Below are positions 12,224 to 23,940 of a DNA stretch of 64,000 bases, one piece after another. Numbering within the stretch: the first letter of the stretch is position 1; the number at the start of each line of letters is the position of its first letter. The DNA comes from Chara braunii (Eukaryota; Streptophyta; Charophyceae; Charales; Characeae): NCBI GenBank assembly GCA_003427395.1, contig BFEA01000384.1, positions 1,158,045-1,222,044 of the forward strand. Reading direction: 5' to 3'. The notes under the pieces were generated by a model. The model made no database searches. It was not told where the DNA came from and saw nothing but the letters and a program-made list of their open reading frames with translations. The translations under genes were made by a program, and so were the position numbers.

Positions 12224-12936
12224 CTAACTGCGAGGGCGAAGCTGTTTGTCCAATGTCCGTACGGGGCGGGCGGGTTGGGCAGCTTCCTTAGCAAGTCGCT
12301 GTTTTTCGTAATGTGCGAAGACGAGGGGTGATGTCGCCTTCAGGTCAGCTCGTGAAATCCAACGTGTGTCGTCGGGATCGCATTGCTTGAATGTTACTTT
12401 GTACTGGATTGGCTTGTTGTAGTGCTTGCGATGAGCAAGGACGTGGTCGACCTCCTGGTGACCATCCATGGATGGAGGGTCGTGTGATCGTCTGCCCGGG
12501 AGATCCGCTGCTGAGGCTGGAGTATAGACCGCCAACTTTGAAGCGTGAAATAATGGGTGGAGTGTCAAATGCAGGGCAATCTCAATTATGAAAGAGGGAC
12601 CCGCGGGGTGGTCGCCAGCTGGTGGCGTGACCTTCCATGGACCAAACCACTTCGGGAGGAGGTTGCTCGAGACGTGCTGCTCGAGTGTGAATTCCTCGGA
12701 GGTGACCCAAACAAGGTCGCCGACGCGGATTGGACATGGGATGCGACGCCGATTCGCTTGCTGCTGCATATGGACCTGAGCCTTTTGCATATTTGCGTGG
12801 GCTTTGGCCAGCAGTTCCCTGTACTTCGTGTAGAAGAGGGGGAGCAAGCGGCGTCGATATCGGCAGCCCGTGGAAGCAAAATGTCTGCGAAGATACGGCC
12901 TTTCCGTCCACCGTGATGCAACTCAAAGGGAGTCAC
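12224..12936 (-). pseudogene. Element A integrase C-terminus with chromodomain
   Basis: The frame ending at 12224 contains VGDLVWV, then KWFGPWKV, matching the GPF/Y module of Ty3 integrases. It is followed by DPPSMDGHQEVDHVLAH, QYKVTFKQC, TRWISRADL and AHYEKQR. That series matches a chromodomain (E-V-D-x-V-L-x-H, then Y-x-V-x-F/W and W...DL), which binds modified histone tails and directs insertion in chromoviruses. The stretch 12850-12936 (MTPFELHHG) is in another frame, so at least one frameshift separates it from the rest. Confidence 0.8.
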
Positions 12937-13793
12937 GCCGATTGCGGGTGCACCGAAGTGTTGTAGGCGAACTCGATGTCGGGAAGGCGGTCAACCCAAT
13001 CCTTCTTATCCGGGCGGATGAGTGTGCGGAGCATCATCTGCGCAGTCTGGTGCGCAGGTTTCGTTTGCCCATCCGTTTGAGGATGTCGTGCGGAGCTCGG
13101 TTTCATGCTGGTGCCGGATTCCACCATGAGTGTCGTCCAAAAGGCTGACATGAAATGAGTGTCGCGGTCGCTGACGACGTCTTTCGGAACGCCGTGGCTG
13201 CAAAACCAGCCGGTATGCAAAAGTCGTGCGAGCTCGGGAGCCGTCGCATGATACTTGCATGGAAGAAATTGAGCGTACTTGCTCAACCGGTCGACGACCG
13301 TGAGAATACCATCATGGCAAAGGCGATCGCGAGGGAAAGGACCAGTCACATCCATAGCAATGGAAAGACCTGGTTCCCAAGGAATCGGCAATGGTTTCAG
13401 CTCGCCGTACGGGAGCTGATGGCGCCCTTTGTTCCAGTGGCAAACTGCGCATGACTGAATGTACCAGTTGACACCGCTCATGATGTCCGACCAAATCGCT
13501 GGCGTAGTCGGGCAAGTGTGCGTGCGACGCCAAGGTGTCCCGCCAGCCACGAATCGTGGAATTCGCCAAGGAGGCGATTGCGCAAGGTGCAGTCTTGGGG
13601 AACACACAACAAGTCTTTGCCTCGTGTATGAAGAAGCAAGTAGCCGTCGACAATGTGGTAATTGCTTGTCGGCGGTTGATCCGATGATAAGTCCGCATAG
13701 AGTGTGGAGAATCCCGGATCCAACTTGTAGCCATTTACGAAATGTTGTTGCAGGTCCTCGTTGAGGCCGAATATGGAGTGCACCAAGGCGCAA
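12933..13793 (-). pseudogene. Element A integrase, catalytic Glu replaced by Lys
   Basis: An HHCC-type zinc region is visible in two frames (FHDSWLAGHLG near 13560, CAVCHWNKG near 13430). The core has AMDVTGPFP (first Asp, near 13350), VVSDRDTHF (second Asp, near 13160) and HPQTDGQTKPAHQ near 13070. In Ty3 integrases the residue after GQT is the catalytic Glu; here it is Lys, the product of a single G-to-A change on the coding strand. Together with frame breaks at both ends, this makes the enzyme inactive as written. Confidence 0.8.
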
Positions 13794-14915
13794 AGATCAG
13801 GTCTTCGCGAGAGAGCATCCGTTGCCTTGTTCGAGGAGCCCGGTATATGCTTGGAGGTGAAGTCGAACTGGTCAATGAAGTATATTCACTGACCGATCGT
13901 GCTGCTCACCGTGTCTTGCGTCTTGTAATAAGTCAAGGGATTGTTATCCGTTGCCCACGTGAATCGCCAACGCCCGAGGAGAAAGTGACGCCAACGCTTA
14001 TGTACGGTGACAAAAGTTAACAGTTCCATCTTCCTTGTATCATCAAGAGAGTTGATGGGCGACACCTTTTGGCTGAAGTACTCAACCGGATGCCAGTCTG
14101 TGCCGTCATGCTGTCCAAAACTGTGCCAATGTCGTAGCCGGAAGCGTCAGTAGTCACTTTGGTAGGCAGGGTCGGGTCATAGATGCTTAAGACGGGAGCT
14201 TGGAGCAAGGCTGTCTTCAGCGTATGGAACGCGTGTCGGGCTTCGTCATTGAACTCGAAGGGCACCAAGGGGGACTGAAGTCGCGACAATGGCGCAGCGA
14301 TCCGTTGAAAACCTTTGACGAAGCGCATGTAATATGATGCTAAGCCAAGAAAGGAGCAGATGTCGGTAGTACACTTGAGGTTCGACCAATCTTGAAGGGC
14401 TTGTGCTTTGTCCGCGAGCGGACGAATGCCTTGCTGCGTAATGTAATGGCCCAAATACTCCAGCTCTTGCTGGGCAAACTCGCACTTGTCGCGGTTTGCC
14501 TTGTACTTGGCGATACGGAGTCGCTCCAAAACGGCGCGAAGGTGCTCGAGGTGCGGTCGAGCAGGTCGCAAAATTCCGTCGTCAAAGCCACTTGGAAAGT
14601 AACCGGGGCATTGGTGAGATCGAAAGACATGACGATCCACTCAAAGTGCCCATACCGCGTCTTGAATGCGGTTTTGTACCGATCTCTTGGCTGGATCTCG
14701 ATCTGGTGATATCCGAACTTGAGGTCAAGCTTCGAGAAGTACTTGGCCCCGCCTAGTCGCTCGAGAAGATCATCGATCCGAGGGAGGGCCGGCGTTCTTG
14801 ATCGTTTGTGTGTTAAGTTTTCGATAGTCGATACACAAACGAAGGTCCTTGTTCTTCTTCCGGACAAAGAGAACGGGAGCATCGTATGGCGAATAGCTAG
14901 GGCGAATCCAGCCAT
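13794..14915 (-). pseudogene. Element A reverse transcriptase palm to RNase H, YLDD segment deleted
   Basis: Motifs run [28 protein letters not shown] (near 14730; motif A Asp in [10 protein letters not shown]), then F-D-L-T-N-A-P near 14620. The sequence then jumps from EFCDLLDR directly into [13 protein letters not shown] in another frame (junction near 14550). The segment that should carry the YxDD catalytic pair is missing, about 18-20 codons by comparison with elements B and C here. RNase H follows: TDASGYDIG near 14135, and ATDALSRRPDL near 13800. The deletion removes reverse transcription activity. Confidence 0.8.
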
Positions 14916-15846
14916 TGGCCAAGAGGTCGTCTAGTTGTGCCCGAAGCACTTGAAGCTCCTCTTCGCTCGTGGGGTATATACATCTGCGCGGAGGTACGGC
15001 GCCGTCCTCGAGAGTGATCCCGTGGCGTATGGGCCGATCCGGTACGACTCCGGCGGGAGCTTGGAAGACCTCCTCATGGTTGTCCAAAAGCTCAATGATG
15101 TGTGGGTCCGATGTGTCCGTCTTGGGCTGATCGCCGGGTGGGAGGGCGTGAAGAAAACATATGCCCATCTCCTCGATGTCATTCCGCCGGATGGATTGGC
15201 GAATGCTCGCCGCGGAGACCACGTGACAACCAATTAAAGGATGCGGAAGCGGCACCGTACACAGGACTAGTTCGCCACGCCAATCACGAACGTGAACGGT
15301 GCGTCGATAAAAGTTCACTGGATGGTCTTCGCTTTGCAGCCATGATATGCCTAAGATCGTGTCGAACTTAGTGTCCAATATGTCGAATGACACGACCTCG
15401 CATGCTAGCGGGGCAAAGTACACGGGCACGGAGTCAATGCAACGGTCGATTGACTTTTGTGTGTGACCATCGGCCAACGTGACGTGCGTAGGCTGACTTT
15501 TCCTTCGAACGCGTGGGCCTAGCCTGGCGCGTGCCATGAAGTCTTGGCTGATGTAGTTGCGAGACGCTCCACAATCAATGAAGACACTGCAGGTCGCCTT
15601 TCCGATCTGAATGCGTATGTAGAGGAGCAGCGCGTCGATGTCGATGTATTGTTGCGTTGCGTGCTCGCGGTCGATCTTCGCAAGATAGCTACGAAGGTCA
15701 ACAACCGCTACTCCGCCGTCCGTTGACGGAGGCGGTACTGCAGCGTGCAAGTATTCTCGCAAATGTGCCATCAGGGCGTTGCAATGCGGTGTTGGCAAAG
15801 AACCGGTGGAGGGAAGAGGCAACCATTGGAAGTCCTCAACCGTCAA
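14770..15846 (-). pseudogene. Element A aspartic protease and start of reverse transcriptase
   Basis: This is a 358-codon open frame. The protease active site is [15 protein letters not shown] near 15555-15600 (D-x-G-A). [10 protein letters not shown] near 15360 is the usual C-terminal I-L-G-x-x-W-L element. The linker ends in [19 protein letters not shown] and [18 protein letters not shown] near 14830-14920, the start of the reverse transcriptase. The frame changes after that into the palm segment. This is the best-preserved part of element A. Confidence 0.85.
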
Positions 15847-15859
15847 CGGGTCGAGTTCC

Positions 15860-16835
15860 TTAAGACTCGCCCAAGTTGACGGATCCTCCTATAGAAGAGT
15901 TGGCGAAGCGACCGGTTCGTTGTCCGACGGCGGTAACACCACGCATAAACTTGAATCTTGCACGTGGAGAGGCTGGTTCAATGGTGGGACCAGGTCGGCT
16001 GATGTCACCAAGGGATGCTACCACGTGGTTGATCTGCTCCTCGACTTGCTTGGCCTGCGCGGCCAAAGCTGGGCTGCAGTCTGCCACTGCACTGCCTGTC
16101 GACTCAACTGCAGACAATCGTGCCAACCCTGTGCTGACAGTGGTCTGCAGCTGGTCATTGATGGCCTGCTGCTGGCTGTTCGCGTTCTGCAAGGCGGTCA
16201 TCTTATGTTCCTGCGCCCGAAACTGCTTCGTAGCGGATGACGATCTGCCGCATGGCCAGCAGTTCGCGTTGCTGCCAATTGCACGTGTACAGCAGGTTCT
16301 CCATCAATACTACTGTAGATTCCTTGACGCTCTCTTCCTCGGTCGGCTCTTCTTGGTCTTAGGTTGCTTGGAAATGCTGTCTTCGAAGTAGCCTGAGGTA
16401 TGTGGCTTCGTCTTTTGCGAGGCCCATTGTGGCCTGGTAATGAGCTTGATTCTGACTTGCCTCGACCTGCTGCTGCTGCAACCGCGCGGCTGCTGCAGCT
16501 TCGGCTGCCGCCTGCTGACGTGCTGCCTCTGCCTCTGCCAGCTGGCGTTGGATTGCCTGTTGGCGAGTGGCTTCCTCCTCTTCCCATTTGCTCAGTTCAG
16601 CTGCAGTAGTCTCCGAGTAGAGCTGGAGATGTTTAAGAAACGCTAGTTGCGTTTCATCTGCCTGCTGAACTGGTATAGGAGGGGTAGCCGGCCTCTTGAG
16701 GCTGGCTTGTGCATTGGCGTCAACGGTAGCGGCCACGGTCGTGCGTCGTCTGCGAGGGATCCGAGGGGTCTTAGGTCCCTGTTGGGGCTTGGTTCCTGTG
16801 GATCCAAGCTCCGCAAGCCGTTGACTGCGGCGCAT
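15860..16835 (-). pseudogene. Element A Gag-like protein, interrupted
   Basis: The frame starts at ATG (16835), beginning MRRSQRLAEL. It is Gln/Ala/Glu-rich (many AEAEAARQQ-type words near 16560-16480), which predicts a coiled coil. An in-frame TAA near 16357 interrupts it; the same frame continues with ENLLYTCNWQQRELL near 16270. The C-terminal piece is 15860-16201 (LSAVESTG, AAQAKQVEEQINHVV). No CCHC knuckle is visible. Its position upstream of protease supports the Gag assignment. Confidence 0.65.
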
Positions 16836-17397
16836 TAAGTACTCTAGTCTTCGTCTGCTGCTGACGTGTCACCGTTGAGGCGGCACCTGCTGATGTGGCA
16901 CTGCTGAGGTGGCCGCTGCTGATTTGGCACTCGACTGTCGTGGCATGCTGAGGTGGCACACGGCTGATGTGGCAATCTGCGTTCGTGGCCTGCTGCTGAT
17001 GTGGCACAATGTGGACGTGGCCGGAGACTGAAGTCCGCAGTACCGAGAGGAGGAGAGAGAGAGGTAGGGGTGGAAGAAGGGAAGAGAGGCAAAGAATGCA
17101 CAGACAGTCCCTTTCTTCCCTGACCTCGAAGCTTCACACTAATAAAAAAAAATTCCCGGCCCCCACAAAAATTTCAAAATTTGAGAAATTAAATATTTAA
17201 TTATTTAATTAAATAAAATTTAATCGGAAAATACGAGTTAATTAAATAAATTTTAATTTTTGCAAAAGATTAAATATTTAATTAAAGAATATTTAAATTT
17301 GCAACAATTAATTTCGCAAAAGTTAAATATTTAATTAAATAATATTTAAATTTGCACAAGTAAAAATGAATAAAGTTTAAGCAAGTTTAAACATTTA
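16836..17397 (-). other. Element A leader, part 1, with TGATGTGGCA-type array
   Basis: At 16858-17010 variants of GCTGATGTGGCA recur about eight times (for example near 16891, 16918 and 16962). The same word in its CpG form, TGACGTGGCA, is repeated in the leader of element C. The rest (about 17140-17390) is AT-rich, built of TTTAATTAAA-like words. The leader resumes at 26215 after element B. Confidence 0.7.
17394..17397. repeat. Target-site duplication of element B, left copy (TTTA)
   Basis: TTTA lies directly before the left LTR edge TGCAAGG, and TTTA also follows the right LTR edge at 26215-26218. If the terminal A of the right LTR is shared, the duplication could be scored as ATTTA. Confidence 0.75.
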
Positions 17398-18400
17398 TGC
17401 AAGGAAAATGAACAGAAGCGAGATGACAATATTCAGATTGCACAACCACATTGAAAGCCAAATCGTAACACAGTGTTCAGGAAGCAGCATTGCACCAATA
17501 TAACACCAATGGAGAATCGTAGCACTGAAAGTCAATGTCAATGAGAGCTTGCTCTTGCCTCCACCAACATATGTATCCAGTCTCTATCTCCCTACTTGGC
17601 GCTCGACGCCCAGCCTACTCCCCTCACAGCTACTACCAGCCTACTAATTGACAATGCAACTGTTGACGTCAGCAGCACCCGAAGTACTTGAAGATGTCGC
17701 CCATGCAGAACCATTGCCAATACCAGGTATGTGCCCTCACATCATCATCATCATCATCCTTCTCTCTCCCCCTTGACTCTCTCCCACGTCTTCCTTTGTT
17801 GTACACCCAAAGACCACCCATGCGCCTCACTGCACATCCAAGCCTTGCCAGCTATGGAGGCTGGGCTATGGCGCTGCCCTCAGCAGCGCCCTGCTCCCTG
17901 CACGACCGCACGTGCCTGCACCTCGCCGCCGCTCAGCGCGAGCAGCAGCCCATGAGCTTCAGCTCCAGCAGCGCTGCCGCCAGCATGCAAGTGCCCGAAT
18001 CCCTGGCCAGGCATCGAGCTCTTTCCTATATGGAAAGATCCTGCCTCATTCGGCAGCTTGGCTGGATTGGCCTGGGCCCAGAAGCTTCCGGTAGGCCCCA
18101 GGATGCTGCGCCTCTGGTGCAGCTACTGGGCCTCATTCGGTTGGGCCTCCCAACTGTCTGTGTATGAGGCTGCGAATCTCGCCTAGGGCCTGTGCTTTCG
18201 GAAAGGCCTAGAAGGCCTGGGAATTTCCACGCTGCTCGGCCTGTGTTTCCCTTCAACCAATTGGCGCGACGAAACTGCCTGGACCCTGAATGCGAAATTG
18301 ACAGCCAAGGGCCTCTCGTGATTTGTTAGGCCCGCCACATAGGGCGGGCACATTTGTTGCAAGGGGCCTCTTAGGCCTGTCGAGGACCCATATCCTCGCA
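17398..18400 (-). repeat. 3' LTR of element B (1003 bp)
   Basis: The plus strand begins TGCAAGGAAAATGAACAG and ends ATATCCTCGCA. It is nearly identical to 25226-26214. It contains a (CAT)n run near 17737, and CCTATATGG near 18027. Confidence 0.92.
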
Positions 18401-18414
18401 TTCCCTCCTCCTGT
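18401..18414 (-). other. Polypurine tract of element B
   Basis: On the minus strand the bases next to the 3' LTR are ACAGGAGGAGGGAA, a clean purine run in the expected place. Confidence 0.85.
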
Positions 18415-18440
18415 ACTTCGATAGTCCTCTGAGAAGTTTT

Positions 18441-19089
18441 CTATTCTGCAGGCATCTTCCCTTTAAGATCTCTTTCATAGCCTGCAATGACTTGTGCAGT
18501 TCTCAGTTCTTCTTCTCTGGTGAACCACCGATCTTTGTTGGGGTCCAGATGATGTCTGAATCTGACCCGGTACTGCATTTTCGGCTTAGGAGGGCGGCCT
18601 CTGCCCGGTGGTCGAGGAACTGGCATCAGACGATGCTCCACGATCTGGTCTATGTCCACTTCGCCATCCATGGTTGGGGGCAGCATTGATCTCGTGGAGG
18701 GAAACTGATCTGTGGCAGCGAAAGGTTCCAAATTGGATGCATGGAAAACAGAGTAAGTACGCAAGTGTGGAGGAATGCGAATCACGCATGAAGGCCCATC
18801 AGGTTGATCACCTACAATGTCTAAGATCTCCCAGGGCCCAAAGTATTGTGGCATCAGTTTTCGTGAAATCCCCATCTCCTGACCCAGTTCAGATGACTGA
18901 CTTTACCCAAACTCTTATCACCTACCTGAAAGTTAGAGGGTCGTCTATGTTTATTCTCAGATGCGATCATAGCATCCTGAGACTTCCTAATATGTTCAAC
19001 GGCCTGCTGCAGCATTTGTTCATACTTGACAACAAATTCTATGCTGCCAGTTGCTGCAGTAGCAGAAAGTCAAGTGCACTTCTGGGCTT
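18441..19089 (-). pseudogene. Element B integrase C-terminus and chromodomain-like tail
   Basis: The 144-codon frame 18441-18875 contains LMPQYFGPWEIL (GPF/Y module), then MDGEVDIDQIVEHRL, MQYRVRFRHH and DRWFTREEELR, ending with VIAGYERDLKGK. The E-V-D-I-D-x-I-V-x-H and Y-R-V-R-F pattern resembles a chromodomain, though the second half is more basic than usual. The stretch 18876-19089 continues the integrase in other frames with stops. Confidence 0.75.
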
Positions 19090-20142
19090 TCAACCAAGAT
19101 GCAGCTGGTTGGGGGTCGTACAAGTAGTATTGTGCACAACATTGTTGTACAGGCTGGCGAAGAGAGGTAACTTCTCGTCCCAGTCATCCTGACTTGGCTT
19201 AATATAATGCCGAAGCAAGTGCTGTACTACCTGGTTTATCTGTTCTGCCTGGCCATTTGACTCAGGGTGATTCCCTAACGGCATTTGGAGCTTGGTACCC
19301 ATCTGTTCAGCTGTCGTTTGCCACAGTTCGCTGGTAAACCTTACATCCCTGTCACTTACTATCGACGCAGGTAGTCCAAAATCCCTGACCCAGTTATCCA
19401 GAAACAGTTTGATGACATAGTCGGTTTTAGCAATTTCTGGCATAGCGACAAGTCTTGCATACTTAGAAAAGCGGTCCACTATCACAAAGAGGTGTCTTTT
19501 TCCAGACCTGCTGGTCACAAGGGTATCCATGAAATCCATGGACACACTCTGACCAGGACCTTCAGGAATTGGCAAGGGCTTGATGAGCCCAAGCGGAGCC
19601 TGAGTCCTGGGTTTGTCCCTTTGGGAAACCTGGCAGGTTTCAACGTACCTTTTTGCATCTTGCATCATAGTGGGCCACCAGAACTTCTGCACTAAATTAG
19701 CTGAAGTCTTTTTATAACCAAAATGACCAGTTGCATCATGACATTCCCCTAAAAATAAATTATGCAAAGACTCACTATTGGGAACACACAATCTTTTATT
19801 CCCTGCCTTCTCAAGAAACAGCAAGCCGTCTACCATCGTAAATTCATCCAAAGTCGTTTTGTCCTTTGCTTGGAATCTACGGATGATCTCAGACATAATT
19901 GGATCTTGCTGATAGGCTTCCACCAATGATCGAGTTAAGTCGTTGGATATACCAAATTCAGTCACTAGTGCGCCCAGATAATATGCCCGACGAGATAGTG
20001 CATCAGCTACTTTATTATACTCACCCTTGATTGGATCAAGTTGATAGTCATACATGCCTATCACTTGTATCCATTGCTTGAGTGCATCAGAGAGCACATG
20101 CTGTGTCTTGATCCAGCGCAAGGTCTCATGGTTAGATCTCAC
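19090..20142 (-). pseudogene. Element B RNase H end and integrase
   Basis: This is a 350-codon frame. It opens with the RNase H C-terminus (NHETLRWIKTQ, then KVADALSRR near 20000). The integrase zinc region follows: GECHDATGHFG near 19740, then CQVSQRDK near 19630, where the second Cys of CxxC is Ser. The catalytic core looks complete: MDFMDTLV (near 19540), SDRDVRFTS (near 19350), HPESNGQAEQIN (near 19260). The Cys-to-Ser change would weaken zinc binding. The frame is the most intact integrase in the window. Confidence 0.85.
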
Positions 20143-20414
20143 ATAGAAGAATCTGCCTAGGAGATAATGTCTCCAATGAACCAGCGCTCTATATAGGGCA
20201 TAGAGCTCACGCTCCTACGTGGAATTTGCTAGCTTTTGAGATGGCATCTTCTTACTTATGTACTCTGTGGTCACAACAAAGGGTTTATCAGGATCAAGAA
20301 GTTTGAGGACTTCATAGTGGGTCAAAGCATACTTTAGTTTCCTGAAAGCCGCCTCACACTCTTCAGTCCACTCCCAAGGGGTGTCAAGTCGAGTTAGATC
20401 TGTTAGTGGGGAAG
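20143..20414 (-). pseudogene. Element B RNase H with internal deletion
   Basis: The translation passes from ALTHYEVLKLLDPDKPFVVTT directly to EYISKKMPSQKLANS near 20265. The segment that in element C reads TADASQFGIGAVL and onward is missing, so the first catalytic Asp is gone. A TAG stop interrupts S-T-*-E-R-E-L-Y near 20220, where Tyr is found in element C. Confidence 0.75.
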
Positions 20415-21800
20415 CTATAGTACTATAGTTCTTACAAACGGACGATAGTAGCCCGTCATCCCCAAAAACGATCGGACCTCAGTGACAGTCTGAGGTCTGG
20501 GCCCGTCACGTATGCTGGCCACCTTAGCATCATCTGGCCTCAATCCATCTGCTGAGATTTCATGACCCAAGTACAAGATCTTGGTGCGACCGAATTCGCA
20601 TTTCTCCAAGTTAACCTTGTACTGGTGCTGTCTTAGGAGACCTAGCACTATTTTCAAGTGCTCAGCGTGCTCCTCTACGGTCCTACTAAAGATAAGAATA
20701 TCGTCGAGGTACACGACGATAAACTTGTCTAAGTAATCATGAAATATCCTGTTCATCGCGTGCTGGAACGTACTAGGTGCATTGCGTAGGCCAAAGGGCA
20801 TCACCACAAACTCGTACAGACCGTACCTGGTATGAAATCCTGTTTTGTGCTGGTCCTCAGGTCTAATGGCAATTTGATGGTATCCGGACTTCAGATCTAT
20901 CTTGGTGAAGTATCGGCATCCCTGCACTTTATCCAAGAGGTCGTCCATGCGGGGTAGGGGCTCAACATTCTTAACGGTGATGGCATTGAGGCCCCTATAG
21001 TCAATGCACATCCTCAAGGTACCTCCCTTCTTTAGGACAAATAAGACTGGCGCACTGTAAAGGGAGGTACTCGACCGAATCCATCCCTTTTCTGTGAGCT
21101 CCTTGAGCTGGCGGCGGAGCTCATCCAACTCCGCAGGGGACATCCTATAGATCCGTCCTCTAGGCACCTTACTACCTGGGACAACATCTATTGCATGGAC
21201 CACCTCCCTTTCTACCACGCCTGTGGGCTCCTCAAAAAGGTCTGAATATGTTGCGACGACTGATTCTATCTCTGGGGGTGTTTTAACGGCCTCCCTTTTC
21301 TCAAAGACGAAGACTAGATACATGCCATCCTCGCGATTCTGCTTGTAGTAGTTATAGAAAGAGGAAGCACACATGCCGCCGTAGTTCTTCACTAGACTGC
21401 TAGCCTTATACTGCTGCAGTCTAACGGTCCTACCATTTGGCAACTTGTGTATCAACACCTTCCTATCCCAATCAAACTGAGGTTGCGCGACCTCAAGGTA
21501 GTACATGCCTAGTAGCATATCGAAGGGCAGTTCGTCGCTAACGAGGAATGAGATTTTATGTCTCACTTCCCCTCCTCCAGAAGAGAAGGAACAGGCTACG
21601 TCCTTGACATAGTCTTTAACTACCATTTCGTGCTTGTTGACTAGCGTAGAAGCTATAGTTTTGCTAAGCCGCTGCACTTGGTCCCCTAAGCGCAGTCTAT
21701 CCACACAAGCACGACTGATGAAGTTTCGTGTAGAGCCTATGTGATGAAGTTTCGTGTAGAGCCTATGTCTGCGAAGGCGCCAACTTTGCGGCCACCTACA
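20415..21800 (-). pseudogene. Element B protease and reverse transcriptase
   Basis: The protease signature FADIGSTRNFIT lies near 21740-21775, at the end of the neighbouring frame. A short repeat, GATGAAGTTTCGTGTAGAGCCTATG, at 21718 and 21743 breaks the frame there. The main 429-codon frame continues with LPFDMLLGMYYL near 21510, then a full reverse transcriptase: [21 protein letters not shown] (motif A), VVMPFGLRNAPSTFQ (motif B) and VVYLDDILIFS near 20700 (motif C with the Asp pair). The reverse transcriptase itself has all key residues. Confidence 0.88.
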
Positions 21801-23940
21801 TCAACCTCTACCACGAAATGTTCACCCTTTGGACCTCTACTGATCATCGCCCAAGAGTCTTTGGGGTCCTTCCCTGACCACTCAGTCTCTAACTCTTCTA
21901 GGGCCTCAGACACATCTCTCGAACAGAGCGTCGGTGGGTTTGAATGTGTCTGCGGGGCGATACATGGGTCACTAGCCCTGGCCAACGCCTGAAGTGGGGA
22001 AGGCAACGTTACCACTTCAACGCGAGTAAGAGCGGCTAAAACTCCTGGCCCGAGGTGTTTCCCTGCGAAGTGCTCGCAGAAGCACCGCCAGGGTTCAAAG
22101 ATAGTCCTACCACCGTTGGAGAGGCTACCCTCGTTAGGACTTTCTTGCCTCAACACGTTCAAGACGTGTGGCCATAGTTGCCACAGTTCATGCACGTGCC
22201 CCTAACGACTCGGTCCCTCCACACCTCATGCTCTAAACCAAGTTTCACCCAAGCTGGCGTGCCTTGGTCGCCCTGACCCGTAGACCGGCCTACCTTCTTC
22301 TTCCCGGTCCCCCAAGCCTTTTCCTTGATGGGTGCCACGACTCCTCCATCCGAAGCCTCGCTGGCCCCATCGTGCTCTGTCTCCTCCCCAAGGTCTGGGA
22401 AGTCGCCAATTTCTGTCGCCTGACCATCGTGGTCAACGAACATTAGTTGGCCTTTCTTCTTCCAGCCCTGGGGTAGTCGCTTCTTCCTACCATCCCCCTG
22501 ACTCTGATGCACAGATCCCAATTTTGCCTCTATGTCTAAGGCCTTCTTGCTGAATGAAGCGAAGGTGTGCTGTTCGACATAGGCCTCGTCTACCAGCTTT
22601 GTCCTAACCTCTGAAGGCAGACATCTAAGGTAATCCGTAAGGAGTACCTGCTGGTCATAGAGCACACCAGGTACCACGAGCAGACGTTCTACGCTATCCG
22701 TAAGCTCTGTAACATTCTTGTACCTTTTGGCACAAAGACTGTTGATCGCGTCTGTGGCCTTTTGAGCCCCTTGCGGGTTATGCCACCTATTATACACGGA
22801 CCATACAAACCCTTCCAATGTCTGGGCCTGGGCCCAGGCATCGAAGTTCTGACGGTAGCCCTGCTGCTGCACTAGGCCATTCAACCAGCGACTGTTGACC
22901 CCTCTAGAAAGGAGGCAGCTACTACAACTTTTTGCTCCGGCCTGGTAAACTTGTGCCTCACATAGGTAGGCAACATCCTTACCCAGGTGTCCAAGTCCTC
23001 ATCCTTCTTCCTGTCGTCGGAGAAGGGCTTAGGACTCAGCAAGGGTATTTTGGGCATCCACTACATAGGCTGCATTGGCCCAGGGGCTTGCTGCAGTGGC
23101 TGCATAGCCACTGAAACAGGTTGCTGCACACTAACCTGGGCTTGGCTTGACAGTGGGACTGTTGTTCCCATTGTCGTCGATGGTACGACAAAGACTCTAA
23201 GGACCGGACCACTAGTCGCCACATAACCACCTGGAGGGGGCATGCCAAACATAGGTGAGGATGAAGGCCCTACCGGCAGCAAACTGAGGCTGCCTCATCA
23301 CTGGACGAGGAGCCTGTAGTGCAGCCTAAATTCGTTTCTGGCCTGCCACTAGTTCAACCAACACTTCCGCTGAACAACCTGCGTCTCCGCCACACAGGAG
23401 CGAATTCCGCAGTGCTTGCAAAGCGGGATCTAATGTGGACTCATCTAGTGCTTCTAGCTTGCCTAGCTCCTGCAATCTACTACCTAGTTTAGCTTTCCTC
23501 ATTATAGCTCTTCTTCTCCTTTCTGGTGCTGCATCCAACTGTCGTTGCAACTCATCCTGAAGTTCTTCTGCTTGGAGGATCTCATAATCCTCCGGCGTGA
23601 GTTGAGCCTGCTGGCTGACTTGTAAGCCAGCACGCTGGCTAATGGAAACCCGAGAACCACTCTGACTGACTCCTAACGAAGTGGCCTGTGAAGAGGCCTG
23701 CGATATGGTAGAGGAAGTAGCCATGGTCGTACCGGTGCTAGCTGTAATCCTAGACCTGGCACTGTCCTCAACCACCCTCGCTCTTCTTGCCGTTGTTCTC
23801 TCTCTAGCCTCTCTCCACAGTCTCCTCTCGTCTCCTGGACCTAGATCTAGGAAAGTCAAAGGTCGACTGAGAGCAGTTCTACGAGTAGTCCTACGGTCAT
23901 CCACTAACAACTCCTCCTCACTAGTGCTTGCATCACTCAT
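21737..23940 (-). pseudogene. Element B Gag with CCHC knuckle, interrupted
   Basis: The frame starts at ATG (23940), beginning MSDASTSEEELLVDD. It has 204 codons before a stop at 23326. A Pro/Gln-rich linker follows in another frame (23061-23282), then the capsid-like segment 22159-22884 (FVWSVYNRWHNPQGAQKA, LTDYLRCLPSEVRTKLV). The zinc knuckle is CMNCGNYGH followed by TS-stop-TC, near 22155-22196. A TGA sits inside the knuckle where Arg (CGA) would be a simple deamination precursor. The rest of Gag runs to the protease in the frame ending 21737. Confidence 0.75.
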
